Numbered from the stretch's first letter, positions 17,359 through 26,818 are shown. The stretch: 64,000 nt of DNA from Mucilaginibacter frigoritolerans (GCF_007830615.1 NZ_VLLI01000013.1:118473-182472); one strand, 5' to 3'. A program made the numbers and translations. Notes: generated by a model not told the origin, from the letters alone.

Positions 17359-19460
17359 CCGGCAAATTTGCTATTTAAGTTTTTTAGATAACCGATGTAT
17401 TGCCCTTGTGATTTGGAAATGGTTTTATTTGCTTCAAAAACAGCAATTGTTTTATTTGAAAACAAAATCCATTCTTTTGAATGAGTTAAAGCATCAAGAG
17501 GAGGGAGGTCAATTAAGACAATATCAAATCTTGATTTTAATTCATTGAAAACATTTTGGATATGCTTTTCATCATTAATTTCAAGTAAAGTAATATCACC
17601 TCCATGATTACCCAAAACACTGATGCTATTATCCCTGTCTATATAAGTGCTCAGTTTAAAATAATCCTCTACAAACAACTTAGGCTGCATGCTTTTTGTT
17701 ACGGTTGGATTATTAAAATTACCGTCAATTAATAAAACCTTTTTATTAATTGCTGCATAAGAATAGGCTAAACTGGTTGCCAGTAAGGTTTTTCCTTCGC
17801 CAATGCCAATACTGGTTATTCCTAATATTTTTTCGCCTCTTAAATCCTGGTCAATTTCAAATCGTATTGATCGCAGTAATTCTTTAAAATTCTGCATTTT
17901 ATTACGATTCTCAACATCCCAAAGTTTTTTAAGCTCAAGTTTACCCATTACCAGGTTTAACGATCCAAGTAGAGGTAATTGGGTTTTGTTTACAAGATCA
18001 AGAGGCTCTTTAACGGTATCATCAAAGTAATAAAGAATAAATAATACCAAAAGGCATAATACCAAAACCGCTATACCGCTAAGCCCTACTAAAAATATTT
18101 TTTTTGATGGCTGTGCTACTTCCGGCGTTGCAGGTTCAACTTGCTGTAACTTAATAGAGAAATTTGACTGTAAGCTGAGTGCATTAAACTTATTCAGTAC
18201 ATCAAGATATTCCTGGCTGGCAACATTAATGTCAGATTCATATGTCTTTACAATGGCATCAAAAGGAACCAGACGTTTAAATTTTGCATTTAAATCTCTT
18301 AATTCTTTATCAATTGAAGTGGCACTGTATTTAGCCAAATCTCTTGATACTTCCAGATCCATTTTTTTCAGCACCAGGTTATCCTTTGCTACTAATGGAT
18401 TTACAATGTACTTGTCAGAACTTTTATTGAGTTGTGCAGTAAGTTGTGTACGCAAAGAATCCAAAGCCGATTTGTATTTTGGATTAAAGCCACTATGCAC
18501 ATACTCGTCATTTAAAGTATGTATTTGTTCTTCAGTGTTAGTAATGGCCTGGTTGTATTCACTGGTGACAGACTCTGCATATTTCCTGTCTTTGGAGTCA
18601 AAGCGTTGGTCAATACCTTTAACCGCACCCACGTATGAGGCATAATCTTTTTCAGCTTGCAGTTTTTTGTCCTGGTACATTAGTATCTGGGCGAAGATCG
18701 ATTTCGACTGATCTTCCAAATTCAGGATGCCATTTTTTATCTTGTATTGCTGTAATTGCTCTTTCTTATCATCAAGTGCCTGCTTTTTTTCATCTAAAAG
18801 TTTCGATAAAAACTCAACCGCATTTGATTCATTCTTTTTAACATTTACGGTATAATAATTAATAAATTCGGCGCAAAGGGTATTAACTACAAATGCCGAT
18901 AATTGCGGATTCTCTGATGTATATGTAATCGTTATAAAATCACTTTCATTATTGCGGGCAACATCCAAATATTTTCTGATTGACCGCTCATCATATTTCA
19001 TGGAGATGAGCATGTCATTTAACCCGTTTTCATCTTTATTATAAAGAGATAAAGGTTCACTATTTTCCAATTTATTTTTGAAAACAGCCAAGGCATGCTC
19101 TTTAGCCAAAGGACTCAGATCTTTAAACTGATGGTTTAATTTACGGAAGGGGGTGTCTGTACTTAAATCATGAACAATTAATTCATAAGATAAATTATCG
19201 ATTAATTTTTTGAGTTTGATGATCTCCGTTAAGTTGCTGAATTCACGGTTTATTTCATCTGATTGAGCATTTGGGGTATTATCTTTATCAAGCAGATGCC
19301 TTGACGCATCAACTATTCCTGTAGAGATTTGAGTGCTTGATATATATTCATCAGGTAGATTGTTGACAAGGAAATATGAACCCACAATTGTTACCAGTAC
19401 AATTGCGATTATGATGTATTTGTATTTGTTTAGAAGTGAAAAATATGATGATATTTCCAT
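17304..19460 (-). CDS. Wzz/Wzc-like polysaccharide chain-length regulator with BY-kinase-type ATPase domain
   Basis: 718 residues: N-terminal cytoplasmic segment and helix (about 12-31), a long periplasmic coiled-coil region (about 35-480), a second helix (about 455-480), then a ParA/BY-kinase-like ATPase. A Walker A variant GIGEGKTLLA (about 553), Walker A' VLLIDGNFNNP and Walker B IVLIDLPPLD are visible. The C-terminus is basic and lacks the tyrosine cluster that Wzc-type kinases autophosphorylate, so kinase activity may be reduced or absent. In Wzx/Wzy systems this protein sets chain length and couples polymerisation to export. It starts 3 bp beyond the TolC-like stop. Confidence 0.88.
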   Translation of the reverse strand: MEISSYFSLLNKYKYIIIAIVLVTIVGSYFLVNNLPDEYISSTQISTGIVDASRHLLDKDNTPNAQSDEINREFSNLTEIIKLKKLIDNLSYELIVHDLSTDTPFRKLNHQFKDLSPLAKEHALAVFKNKLENSEPLSLYNKDENGLNDMLISMKYDERSIRKYLDVARNNESDFITITYTSENPQLSAFVVNTLCAEFINYYTVNVKKNESNAVEFLSKLLDEKKQALDDKKEQLQQYKIKNGILNLEDQSKSIFAQILMYQDKKLQAEKDYASYVGAVKGIDQRFDSKDRKYAESVTSEYNQAITNTEEQIHTLNDEYVHSGFNPKYKSALDSLRTQLTAQLNKSSDKYIVNPLVAKDNLVLKKMDLEVSRDLAKYSATSIDKELRDLNAKFKRLVPFDAIVKTYESDINVASQEYLDVLNKFNALSLQSNFSIKLQQVEPATPEVAQPSKKIFLVGLSGIAVLVLCLLVLFILYYFDDTVKEPLDLVNKTQLPLLGSLNLVMGKLELKKLWDVENRNKMQNFKELLRSIRFEIDQDLRGEKILGITSIGIGEGKTLLATSLAYSYAAINKKVLLIDGNFNNPTVTKSMQPKLFVEDYFKLSTYIDRDNSISVLGNHGGDITLLEINDEKHIQNVFNELKSRFDIVLIDLPPLDALTHSKEWILFSNKTIAVFEANKTISKSQGQYIGYLKNLNSKFAGWILNKAKINPRSKRSGN

Positions 19461-19463
19461 TAG

Positions 19464-20150
19464 TTATTTTATACTCTCTAACTTAGCTCCCAAAAGTTCT
19501 TCCAGATTGGTTTTTGCTGTAAAAACAGCCAGTTCTGCCTGCAACCTGAATGAATTTTGATTATAGAGATTAGTTAGAGCTTCGTTATAAATCTGAAAAG
19601 AAGTTTCCCCTTTTTCAAAAGTGTGTTTAAGCTGTGTTACTGCGGTGGTAGCGTCTGCAACGGCATTGGCTTTACTCCTTAGCTCAGCCTGGGCCTCAAT
19701 GTAGGCAAAATAAAAACGTTTTACCTGGGCTTCTAAAGTTAACTCATATTGCTTTTGATTTTCTTCGGCAATTTTTACCGCTTCGCGCGCATTATGAATG
19801 GTATAGGGTTTTTCAAATAATGATCCTAAATTTAATGTTGCTACCAATTGATAACCATTAAAAATGGTTGGCTGTGTAATATTGATTGAACTTTGCGGGC
19901 TATAGATATAAGATGCACTAAAACCATCAAGCCATATAAAATTTGATTGGTGAAATGTACTTCTTGCTATGTTTACCTGATTTTGCATCACTTTAACCTG
20001 AGGGTAATTTGCTTTTGCTGCTGCAATCAGTTTCTCCAGATATGGGTAGGACAAGTCCTGAAACATGGTTTCCTGGGCATAGATATTACTGGCAGAAAAT
20101 AAAAGTAAAGCAAATATTGAAAGGATCAGGGTTTTTATTTTAGTATACAT
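19464..20150 (-). CDS. Short TolC-family outer-membrane efflux protein
   Basis: The 228-residue protein has a signal peptide (cleavage after YAQ, about residue 25) and one set of the TolC pattern: a long amphipathic helix, a beta segment with aromatic residues (GFSASYIYSPQSS) and a further helical hairpin rich in Gln/Ala (about 120-225). Full TolC proteins are 420-480 residues with two such repeats, so this is a half-length member. No wza-like polysaccharide export gene is seen in the block, so it may serve as, or with, the outer-membrane exit. Confidence 0.8.
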   Translation of the reverse strand: MYTKIKTLILSIFALLLFSASNIYAQETMFQDLSYPYLEKLIAAAKANYPQVKVMQNQVNIARSTFHQSNFIWLDGFSASYIYSPQSSINITQPTIFNGYQLVATLNLGSLFEKPYTIHNAREAVKIAEENQKQYELTLEAQVKRFYFAYIEAQAELRSKANAVADATTAVTQLKHTFEKGETSFQIYNEALTNLYNQNSFRLQAELAVFTAKTNLEELLGAKLESIK

Positions 20151-20153
20151 AAT

Positions 20154-21242
20154 TTAAACTTTTTCTTTCTGAAATAAAGCCGGAACGGTTTTCATCAGTA
20201 TCTTTAAATCAAGCCAAAAGGAATAGTTTTGCGCGTAGAAATTATCCAGTTTTTTCCTTTCCCGTTCTGACATATCCAGTTTACCGCGTTTAGTTATCTG
20301 CCATAAGCCTGTTAACCCGGCAGGACCCAAAAAGCGCATAGACCACTCGTTTGATGTAAGCATTTCTGCTTCATAAACAGGTAATGGCCTATTGCCAACT
20401 AATGACATATTACCAAATAAGATGTTAAATAATTGGGGTAACTCGTCGAGGCTCGAATTTCGTAAAAAATTACCGAGTTTAGTTACCCTTGGATCGTCCT
20501 TAATTTTAACAAATGCAGCTTTTGTGCCTCCATTGGCATTTGCATACTGATTTAGTGTGGATAACTCAACCAACATTTTATCAGCATCTACCCTCATAGA
20601 TCTGAATTTGTAAAAATCAAACACCTGATAGCCGGTTCCTACCCGTCTGCTTTTATAAATAACAGGACCTCTTGAGCCCAATTTTATGGCAATAACGATG
20701 GCCAGCATAGCCGGCGAAAGTACAAGGATCATCGTGCCAGAAATAAACACGTCCATAAAACGCTTACCAGGTGGCATGCTATATTCAATATCAACCACTT
20801 TTGAAATCTCTACCAGTTTTGGTTTGATAAGCTTAAACTTTACCAGAAAGTTTAAACGTTCCCGTAAATCTGACATAGAAAAGGGGTAGATATAAAAATC
20901 ATGCACCTTTAAGCGCATGGCTGTTAACTTTAACTCTTTATCGTTTGAAAGGGAAATTAGGACGATGATTAAACCATTAAACATGAAGTTTTTCTTCAAC
21001 CTTTCTATTAGGCCAAAACATTCTCCATCCTCATCAACTTCTAACAAAATTATTTCCGGAATACTTAAAATAGATTGGTTGCCCAGGTATTCTTCAATCT
21101 TGTTTAAACTGTCGTTAAAAATTATACGGAAATATGGATTAAGTTCTGTAGCGACCAATTCTTTTAATTCCAGGCCTGCGTAAGCAATCCTGGTGTGCGA
21201 ACCAGCATTTTCATTCCATTCAGATGCTAGGGGATGCGTCAT
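20154..21242 (-). CDS. Pseudo-receiver/bacterial sugar transferase fusion (EPS-initiating phosphoglycosyltransferase)
   Basis: 362 residues. The C-terminal part (about 155-362) is a WecP/WbaP-type phosphoglycosyltransferase: it starts KRFMDVFISG, has a membrane-inserted helix, then YKSRRVGTGYQVFDFYKFRSM, SSLDELPQLFNILFGNMSLVGNRP and GLTGLWQ. This enzyme moves a sugar-1-phosphate onto undecaprenyl phosphate to start each repeat unit. The N-terminal 140 residues fold-match a response-regulator receiver but lack its chemistry: the acidic pair is missing, the acceptor Asp is Glu (LLEVDED) and the conserved Lys is Tyr (YIYPF). It overlaps the stand-alone response regulator gene by 23 bp. Confidence 0.87.
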   Translation of the reverse strand: MTHPLASEWNENAGSHTRIAYAGLELKELVATELNPYFRIIFNDSLNKIEEYLGNQSILSIPEIILLEVDEDGECFGLIERLKKNFMFNGLIIVLISLSNDKELKLTAMRLKVHDFYIYPFSMSDLRERLNFLVKFKLIKPKLVEISKVVDIEYSMPPGKRFMDVFISGTMILVLSPAMLAIVIAIKLGSRGPVIYKSRRVGTGYQVFDFYKFRSMRVDADKMLVELSTLNQYANANGGTKAAFVKIKDDPRVTKLGNFLRNSSLDELPQLFNILFGNMSLVGNRPLPVYEAEMLTSNEWSMRFLGPAGLTGLWQITKRGKLDMSERERKKLDNFYAQNYSFWLDLKILMKTVPALFQKEKV

Positions 21243-21609
21243 AAATACTTAATACTTTTGCAATTGCAGATTTTAATGAAGTGGGATTAAATGGTTTGGG
21301 CATATAAGCATCAACCTGGAAGGGCATATTACTAACCTGTTCTTCTAGGTCATGCGCAGCTGATAACATAAATACTGGAATATCGCGGAAGAGCCCGCTG
21401 ATTTTAATATTCTTAATGAATGATTGCCCGTCAAAGTAGGGCATTTGGAGGTCAGAGATAATTAGCTCGGGGATATTACCATCTTCGAGCCATGAAAAGG
21501 CGTCAATTCCGTTGTTTCTAACAACTACCTCATAGTCTTTTGAAAGAATAAAGTTCAGGAGCTTCAAAATACTCAGGTCGTCATCAACTATTAAGATCCT
21601 TTTTTTCAT
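21220..21609 (-). CDS. Single-domain response regulator
   Basis: The 129-residue protein is one CheY-like receiver with all catalytic residues: acidic cluster VDDD (about 8-11), phosphoacceptor Asp in ISDLQMP (about 55), Ser in MLSAAHD and Lys in MPKPFNP. There is no output domain. No histidine kinase lies in the window, so its partner is elsewhere. It is translationally coupled (23-bp overlap) to the pseudo-receiver/sugar transferase and is the first gene of the polysaccharide part of the block. It may control that enzyme by protein contact, which is inference. Confidence 0.92.
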   Translation of the reverse strand: MKKRILIVDDDLSILKLLNFILSKDYEVVVRNNGIDAFSWLEDGNIPELIISDLQMPYFDGQSFIKNIKISGLFRDIPVFMLSAAHDLEEQVSNMPFQVDAYMPKPFNPTSLKSAIAKVLSIYDASPSI

Positions 21610-21895
21610 ACTAAGCTGATCTGCTTTTTCTTTAAACTTTACTTCAATACGTATTTATTCTTTCAAAAGTTTTTTTTAAAACTATGTTTGAAATTAGGGT
21701 TACTTAACAAAATAACGTTTCTGAATATTTGTCTTTCTTCAGATTGTTACACATTAGAGCTGGGGCTAAAATACCCAAATAACCCTAATAAAATTGTATA
21801 TATTGAAAAAATATAAATTATTGAAAATGTGTATGTTATGTTTAATTATTATTACCTATTGTTGTTAATTGAAAGTTTAATTTGTGCATTTTAAT

Positions 21896-21945
21896 GGAAG
21901 TTAATAGTCCCAAAACCTTAAATTACTTGTGGGACTATTACTTCC
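21896..21945 (-). terminator. Hairpin overlapping the end of the phosphopantetheinyl transferase gene
   Basis: An 11-bp perfect stem (21902-21912 against 21930-21940) extends by 5 more pairs (21896-21900 against 21941-21945) across a one-base bulge, with a 17-nt loop. It straddles the stop codon at the end of the NRPS part and precedes a roughly 290-bp gap before the polysaccharide genes. No T-tract follows, so termination or attenuation is possible rather than certain. Confidence 0.45.
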
Positions 21946-22635
21946 AATACTTCCAATGTATTCTGTATTGAGTTTAAAAGTACTGATATACAAGTTAGCT
22001 ATTGAATCAATGATCACACTATCTACAAAGTGTGTACCATCTGTTGCAGGTATCAACTTGAGGTTTTCATCAAGCCCCTTTCCTGTAGTTTTAGTGATAG
22101 ACTCTTTGCGTGTCCAAAATTTAAAAAAGGTTTCAATTGGGCTTTTATCTTTTATCTGCTTTATTTCATCAATACTGAAATTATCTTCAAGTACATCAGT
22201 AAAATGGAAACTGGGATTTATAAATTCCACATCTACACCAATAGCTGATTTGGCAATGGCAATCAATATCCAGTCGCCGGAATGAGAGATATTAAATTGT
22301 ATGCCTGATTGGTTTTCTACAAATGGTTTTTTATTAATACCAGTACTAAATATAATAGATGCAGGGGGTAAATGGAGGTATAATCCTAAAATATGCCTTA
22401 ATGCGCCACGGCTTATGGTGAACCTATTTTTATCTTTGGTTTGGTAGTATTTATTCCCCCTTGCTATTTCAGCAGTATTTAACAGGGGAGCAAAATAATC
22501 AAGCTTTGACAAATTTTTGCTGATATTGATTCGCCAGGCATCAATACTTTGATCTTTAACTATATAATCGCAATCAGTATGATCTAGCCAGTTTATATCG
22601 TCAAAACTGTTGTTTGTAACTTTACTTAAGCTCAT
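21901..22635 (-). CDS. Sfp-type 4'-phosphopantetheinyl transferase
   Basis: 244 residues. The two family motifs are clear: IGVDVE (metal-binding Asp/Glu) and FWTRKESITKTTGKGL (WxxKEA-like catalytic motif). An upstream FNISHSGDW motif binds CoA, and an RGALRHILG motif lies further N-terminal. It transfers the pantetheine arm of CoA to carrier-domain serines and so activates the NRPS-PKS proteins encoded just upstream. Start placed at the ATG at 22635, 43 bp after the NRPS stop; an in-frame ATG at 22737 lies inside the NRPS gene and would add 34 residues that do not resemble the family. Hairpin at the 3' end. Confidence 0.92.
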   Translation of the reverse strand: MSLSKVTNNSFDDINWLDHTDCDYIVKDQSIDAWRINISKNLSKLDYFAPLLNTAEIARGNKYYQTKDKNRFTISRGALRHILGLYLHLPPASIIFSTGINKKPFVENQSGIQFNISHSGDWILIAIAKSAIGVDVEFINPSFHFTDVLEDNFSIDEIKQIKDKSPIETFFKFWTRKESITKTTGKGLDENLKLIPATDGTHFVDSVIIDSIANLYISTFKLNTEYIGSIGSNSPTSNLRFWDY

Positions 22636-22678
22636 GGAACTAAATGATAAACGCTTTTTTGGGTAAAAGAATATAAGT

Positions 22679-25600
22679 TTATTTATTAATAGCTGCATCC
22701 AGGCATTTCTGCAATACTTCTGCAAATAGTTTATCATTTGGAGCTTTAAAAATGGTATTATGTTCGCCGGGGATGTTGTGAATGTTAACTCCTTTTAGCG
22801 CATACGATTTCCAACCCAGGTACTCAAAATCATCCATATAGAATGTTGGTTTTTCAGCTCTGAACACTTCCACTTCAATATTATAAGGTTTTAGCAGATA
22901 GTGTCTTCCAGCGTATTCATTCATCTTGTCGACTTTGTTAGAATAGCCAAAAAATCCGGCATGTTTTTGGTCTTTGCCGTAGCGCAAGTCCCAATAAGCC
23001 CGGATGATTTTTCTTTTTATTGATCTGGCTCTGTCATTTAACCCTTTAATGCCATTTTCAAATTTGAATGTATAAAGTACTTTATCTTTAAAAAAACGGG
23101 CTTTTTTATACATTTTAATTAGAGGAGGATCAAAGTGCGGTGATCGATAGGCATATGTATCAAACATAGCTAGCATTTTTACCTCTTTGCCTGATGCTTC
23201 TAATTGACGGGCCATTTCATAAGCAATGATCCCTCCAAAAGAATATCCTGCCAAAGCATAAGGGCCTGTAGGGTTTTGTTGGGTAATTTCTTTAATGTAA
23301 TGGGCAGCAATAGCCTCAATGCTTTCCAAGGGCTCTTCAATGCCATCCAAGCCTTTTGCCTGTAGGCCATAAACCGGCTGGTCATCAGCCATATGCATGG
23401 CCAGCGTGTTAAATAATAACACATTAAGCCCCGCTCCGTGCACCATGTATAATGGCATTTTATTACCTTTGGGCTTTATGGGTACCAATGAATTCCAGGT
23501 AATTGGTATTGCCCCAGGCTCAAGCAACTGAGTCAGCTTTTCTACAGTTGGATTTTCAAAAAGTGTAGCAAGGGGTAAACGTTTTCCAGTTTTGAGTTCA
23601 ATACGGGTCATTACCTGTAGTGCAATAAGAGAATGCCCACCCAGTTCAAAAAAATTATCATGGACACTTACTCTTTCAATTTTTAAAAACTCTATCCAGA
23701 TTTCAGCAATCAGTTTTTCAATATCGGTGCGCGGGGCGAGGTATATGCTTTTTTCATCAGCTGCTGGTAAAGCATGTTTTGCCAATGCCTTTTTATCAAT
23801 TTTACCATTTGAGGTTAAAGGTACTGACTGGATATTTATAAAACCATCGGGCACCATATAATCCGGCAGGCTTTTTTTAAGAATTGTTTTCCAGTTTTGT
23901 ATTTGCGATTGACTGATAGAATTTTCAATACAGGTAACCACAAGGGCAACCAGTTTATCTATACCATTCTGATCAGGAAGGGTTATTACAACTGCTTCTT
24001 TTATATCCTTGATTTTTGATAGATGAAACTCAATTTCTCCTGTTTCTATACGGTAACCCCGTATTTTAATCTGCGAATCTATACGGCCAAGACATTCAAT
24101 TTCACCATTTGACATAAATTTGCCCAGATCACCGGTACGGTACATTTTGCTGTCTGGGATTTTTGAGAATGGATCATTAACAAATTTTTCAGCCGTAAGC
24201 TCTGGCCTGTTTAAATATCCTTTTGCCACACCATCTCCTCCTATATATATTTCTCCTGCAATACCTGGAGCAATGGGCCTTAAGAATTCATCAAGAATAT
24301 AAATGGAAGTATTATTAATGGGGCGGCCAATGGAGATAGCTTTGTCTGCAGTAGTGATCTCTTTGGCAGTCGACCATACTGTAGTTTCCGTAGGCCCATA
24401 AACATTCCATAAAATAGATTGCGTATTTAAGATCCTATTTGCCAGTTCTGCAGGGAGTGCCTCGCCACCGCAAATTACTTTAAATGGACTTTTACTGTCC
24501 CACCCGGCTTCAAGCAAAATGCGCCAGGTATAAGGTGTAGCCTGCATAAGGGTTACTTTCTCTTTTTTTATTATATCAAGCAAAACCCGTCCGTCTTTTG
24601 AAGAAGCAGTATCTGCAAGGATTATTTCAGCACCGCTTATTAGAGGTAAAAAGAGTTCCAGGCCGGCAATATCAAAGCTGATGGTGGTAACAGCAAGTAA
24701 CTTGTCGCTTGCCGCAATACCTGGTTCCCTTTGCATACTGATTAAAAAGTTAACCAGATTGTAATGCGCAATTTGTACACCTTTGGGCATTCCTGTTGAA
24801 CCAGAGGTGTATAAAATGTAAAGCAAATCATCCCCATTCACTTTAATATCCGGATTGGTTATGGGGTAGTGAGGAAGATAAGGCCAGATATCTTCAATAA
24901 TTAATTCCTGTGCTTTTGACTGATATTCACCTTTATATTTCTGCGATGTTAGTAATACAATGGCTTGCGAATCATCAAGCATGTAATTAATGCGATCGAT
25001 AGGGAACTGAGGATCAAGTGGAATATAGACACCTCCGGCTTTCATTATGGCCATCAGCGAAACGATCATTTCAATTGTCCTATCAAGTGCCAGAGCTACT
25101 TTATCTCCTTTTTTTATGCTCTTTTCAATAAGAAATGCTGCCAGCTGATTGGCTGTTTCGTTCAGGGTCTTATAACTGATTTTATGCTCACTAAAAGTTA
25201 CGGCTGTTTGAAGAGGTACCTTTGCTGCCTGTTCGCTTATTAATGAGTGGAGTGCCACATTTGCAGGGTAGGGGTATTCTGTATTGTTCCAGCTATCTAC
25301 TTGTAATTGTATTTCGGCTGAGTCTGATGCCGGAATGTGCCCTATCAGCATTTCGGGATTGTTTACCAGTTCGCGCAACAAAAACTCAAAACTTTCCATC
25401 ATTTTTATAATGGTTGAAGTTTTAAATAATTGGGTGTTGTATGACCACTCAAGTGTTGGTGATTCATTTTGCCCGGCAATGTTTAGGAATAGCTCGAAAT
25501 TTTCATATTCGCGGGGATTGCTGATTAATTGATATTGTAATCCATAAAAATTGACATCATTATCCAATCCCATATCTATATTGAACATTACCGGTACCAA

Positions 25601-26818
25601 AGGCACACGAGAGGTATCTCGGGGAATGTTTAGCTTTTTAAGCAAGCTCCCAAAGGTATATTGCTGATGATCATAAGCATCCAGTATTTCTGTTTTTCGT
25701 TGCTTTAGATAAGTGTTAAAAGAAATATCGCCTTTTGGGAAACTTCTTAATGCCAGTAGGTTGACGCAGTGACCAACCAACCTGAAATTTCCTGTAGCCG
25801 ATTGCCCCGCCGTTGGCAAACCTAAAATGATTTCGTCCTGGCCGGTTAGTTGCTTTAAAAATATTTCGAATGCAGCCATCATAGTGGTTATAAAACCACT
25901 GCCGGTTGTTTTACCCAATTTTTTTATTTCATTGGTTAAGTTTCCATCTAAAACCAGATCTAAACGATGGCTTTTATAGGTATGGGTGGCAGGACGGGGA
26001 TAATCAACCGGTAAGTTTAACAGGTGATTACTTCCTTTAAAATGTTCAAGCCAGTACTTTTCTGTTTCCTGATAAGCTTTTGTTTGTTCAAATGTTAATT
26101 GTTCTTTGGCATAGTCACTAAAACGGAGAGCATCTATTTTGGGAACTTGTTTATTTTGGGCATAAGCTGTGTAAAGGGTACTCAGATCCTGCATAATGAT
26201 ACCGATTGACCATCCATCGCAAATAATATGATGGGCAACAAACGTTAAAAGGTATTCTGTATCTGCTAGTTTGAATAATGATGTTTTAAAAAGCGGTCCG
26301 GTTACCAGGTCAAATGAAGTAACGGCCACTTGCTTATTAAAATTGTTTATAAAATATTCCTGAGCCTCTTTGGCTTGGGTTGAAATATCTTTATAATCAA
26401 CATCAAGTAATAATTCTTTTGATATAAAACTATTTTGGCCATCGGCGCTAAATGTTGAGCTTAGTGCTTGATGTAACTGCATTACATCAAGCAGCGCATT
26501 CATCAAGGCATTTTTATCCAGATGCCCGGTTAACGCCAGCGAAAAGCTTTCATTGTAAGCACAATTGGCATCATGGCCACCAATAAGGCAGGAGGCCCAT
26601 ATTTCTGCCTGTGATTCAGTAACAGGTGCAATAGATGAAATTTCGGGACCTGTAAAAGGATCAAATTCAACCGGAAAAGTAGTGTAACTAACTAATTTAT
26701 TAGAGGATTTCACAGAATAGACAGATGCCGGATGTATTTGTTCCGTTTCTGCAAAGGGATCAAAATCAACCGGATGGGTATCAAATATCAGACTATTGCT
26801 ATCCGGATTAATTTTCAT
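22679..26818 (-). CDS. NRPS module: condensation - adenylation - thiolation - thioesterase
   Basis: 1379 residues. Condensation domain about 65-500 with the catalytic HHIICDGWS (HHxxxDG, about 199). Adenylation about 535-1010 with YTSGSTGMPKG (about 669), GRIDSQIKIRGYR and NGKID. Carrier with LGGHSL (about 1059). Thioesterase about 1110-1379 with GYSFGG (about 1191) and GEHNTIF. The specificity residues read D-I-L-Q-I-G-V-V-W-K, close to glycine codes. It starts 11 bp inside the upstream PKS-NRPS gene, whose C-terminal PGKYLQV linker normally runs into a C domain in fused proteins, so the two form one split assembly line. The first 60 residues contain the linker motif PV[DE]FDPF twice. It should condense the upstream beta-amino acyl chain onto its own amino acid and release the product. 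Confidence 0.95.
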   Translation of the reverse strand: MKINPDSNSLIFDTHPVDFDPFAETEQIHPASVYSVKSSNKLVSYTTFPVEFDPFTGPEISSIAPVTESQAEIWASCLIGGHDANCAYNESFSLALTGHLDKNALMNALLDVMQLHQALSSTFSADGQNSFISKELLLDVDYKDISTQAKEAQEYFINNFNKQVAVTSFDLVTGPLFKTSLFKLADTEYLLTFVAHHIICDGWSIGIIMQDLSTLYTAYAQNKQVPKIDALRFSDYAKEQLTFEQTKAYQETEKYWLEHFKGSNHLLNLPVDYPRPATHTYKSHRLDLVLDGNLTNEIKKLGKTTGSGFITTMMAAFEIFLKQLTGQDEIILGLPTAGQSATGNFRLVGHCVNLLALRSFPKGDISFNTYLKQRKTEILDAYDHQQYTFGSLLKKLNIPRDTSRVPLVPVMFNIDMGLDNDVNFYGLQYQLISNPREYENFELFLNIAGQNESPTLEWSYNTQLFKTSTIIKMMESFEFLLRELVNNPEMLIGHIPASDSAEIQLQVDSWNNTEYPYPANVALHSLISEQAAKVPLQTAVTFSEHKISYKTLNETANQLAAFLIEKSIKKGDKVALALDRTIEMIVSLMAIMKAGGVYIPLDPQFPIDRINYMLDDSQAIVLLTSQKYKGEYQSKAQELIIEDIWPYLPHYPITNPDIKVNGDDLLYILYTSGSTGMPKGVQIAHYNLVNFLISMQREPGIAASDKLLAVTTISFDIAGLELFLPLISGAEIILADTASSKDGRVLLDIIKKEKVTLMQATPYTWRILLEAGWDSKSPFKVICGGEALPAELANRILNTQSILWNVYGPTETTVWSTAKEITTADKAISIGRPINNTSIYILDEFLRPIAPGIAGEIYIGGDGVAKGYLNRPELTAEKFVNDPFSKIPDSKMYRTGDLGKFMSNGEIECLGRIDSQIKIRGYRIETGEIEFHLSKIKDIKEAVVITLPDQNGIDKLVALVVTCIENSISQSQIQNWKTILKKSLPDYMVPDGFINIQSVPLTSNGKIDKKALAKHALPAADEKSIYLAPRTDIEKLIAEIWIEFLKIERVSVHDNFFELGGHSLIALQVMTRIELKTGKRLPLATLFENPTVEKLTQLLEPGAIPITWNSLVPIKPKGNKMPLYMVHGAGLNVLLFNTLAMHMADDQPVYGLQAKGLDGIEEPLESIEAIAAHYIKEITQQNPTGPYALAGYSFGGIIAYEMARQLEASGKEVKMLAMFDTYAYRSPHFDPPLIKMYKKARFFKDKVLYTFKFENGIKGLNDRARSIKRKIIRAYWDLRYGKDQKHAGFFGYSNKVDKMNEYAGRHYLLKPYNIEVEVFRAEKPTFYMDDFEYLGWKSYALKGVNIHNIPGEHNTIFKAPNDKLFAEVLQKCLDAAINK

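Noticed and set aside
22636..22737. Longer phosphopantetheinyl transferase starting inside the NRPS gene
   Set aside because: The extra 34 residues do not resemble the family and lie antiparallel-free but fully inside the TE coding sequence; ATG at 22635 fits better.
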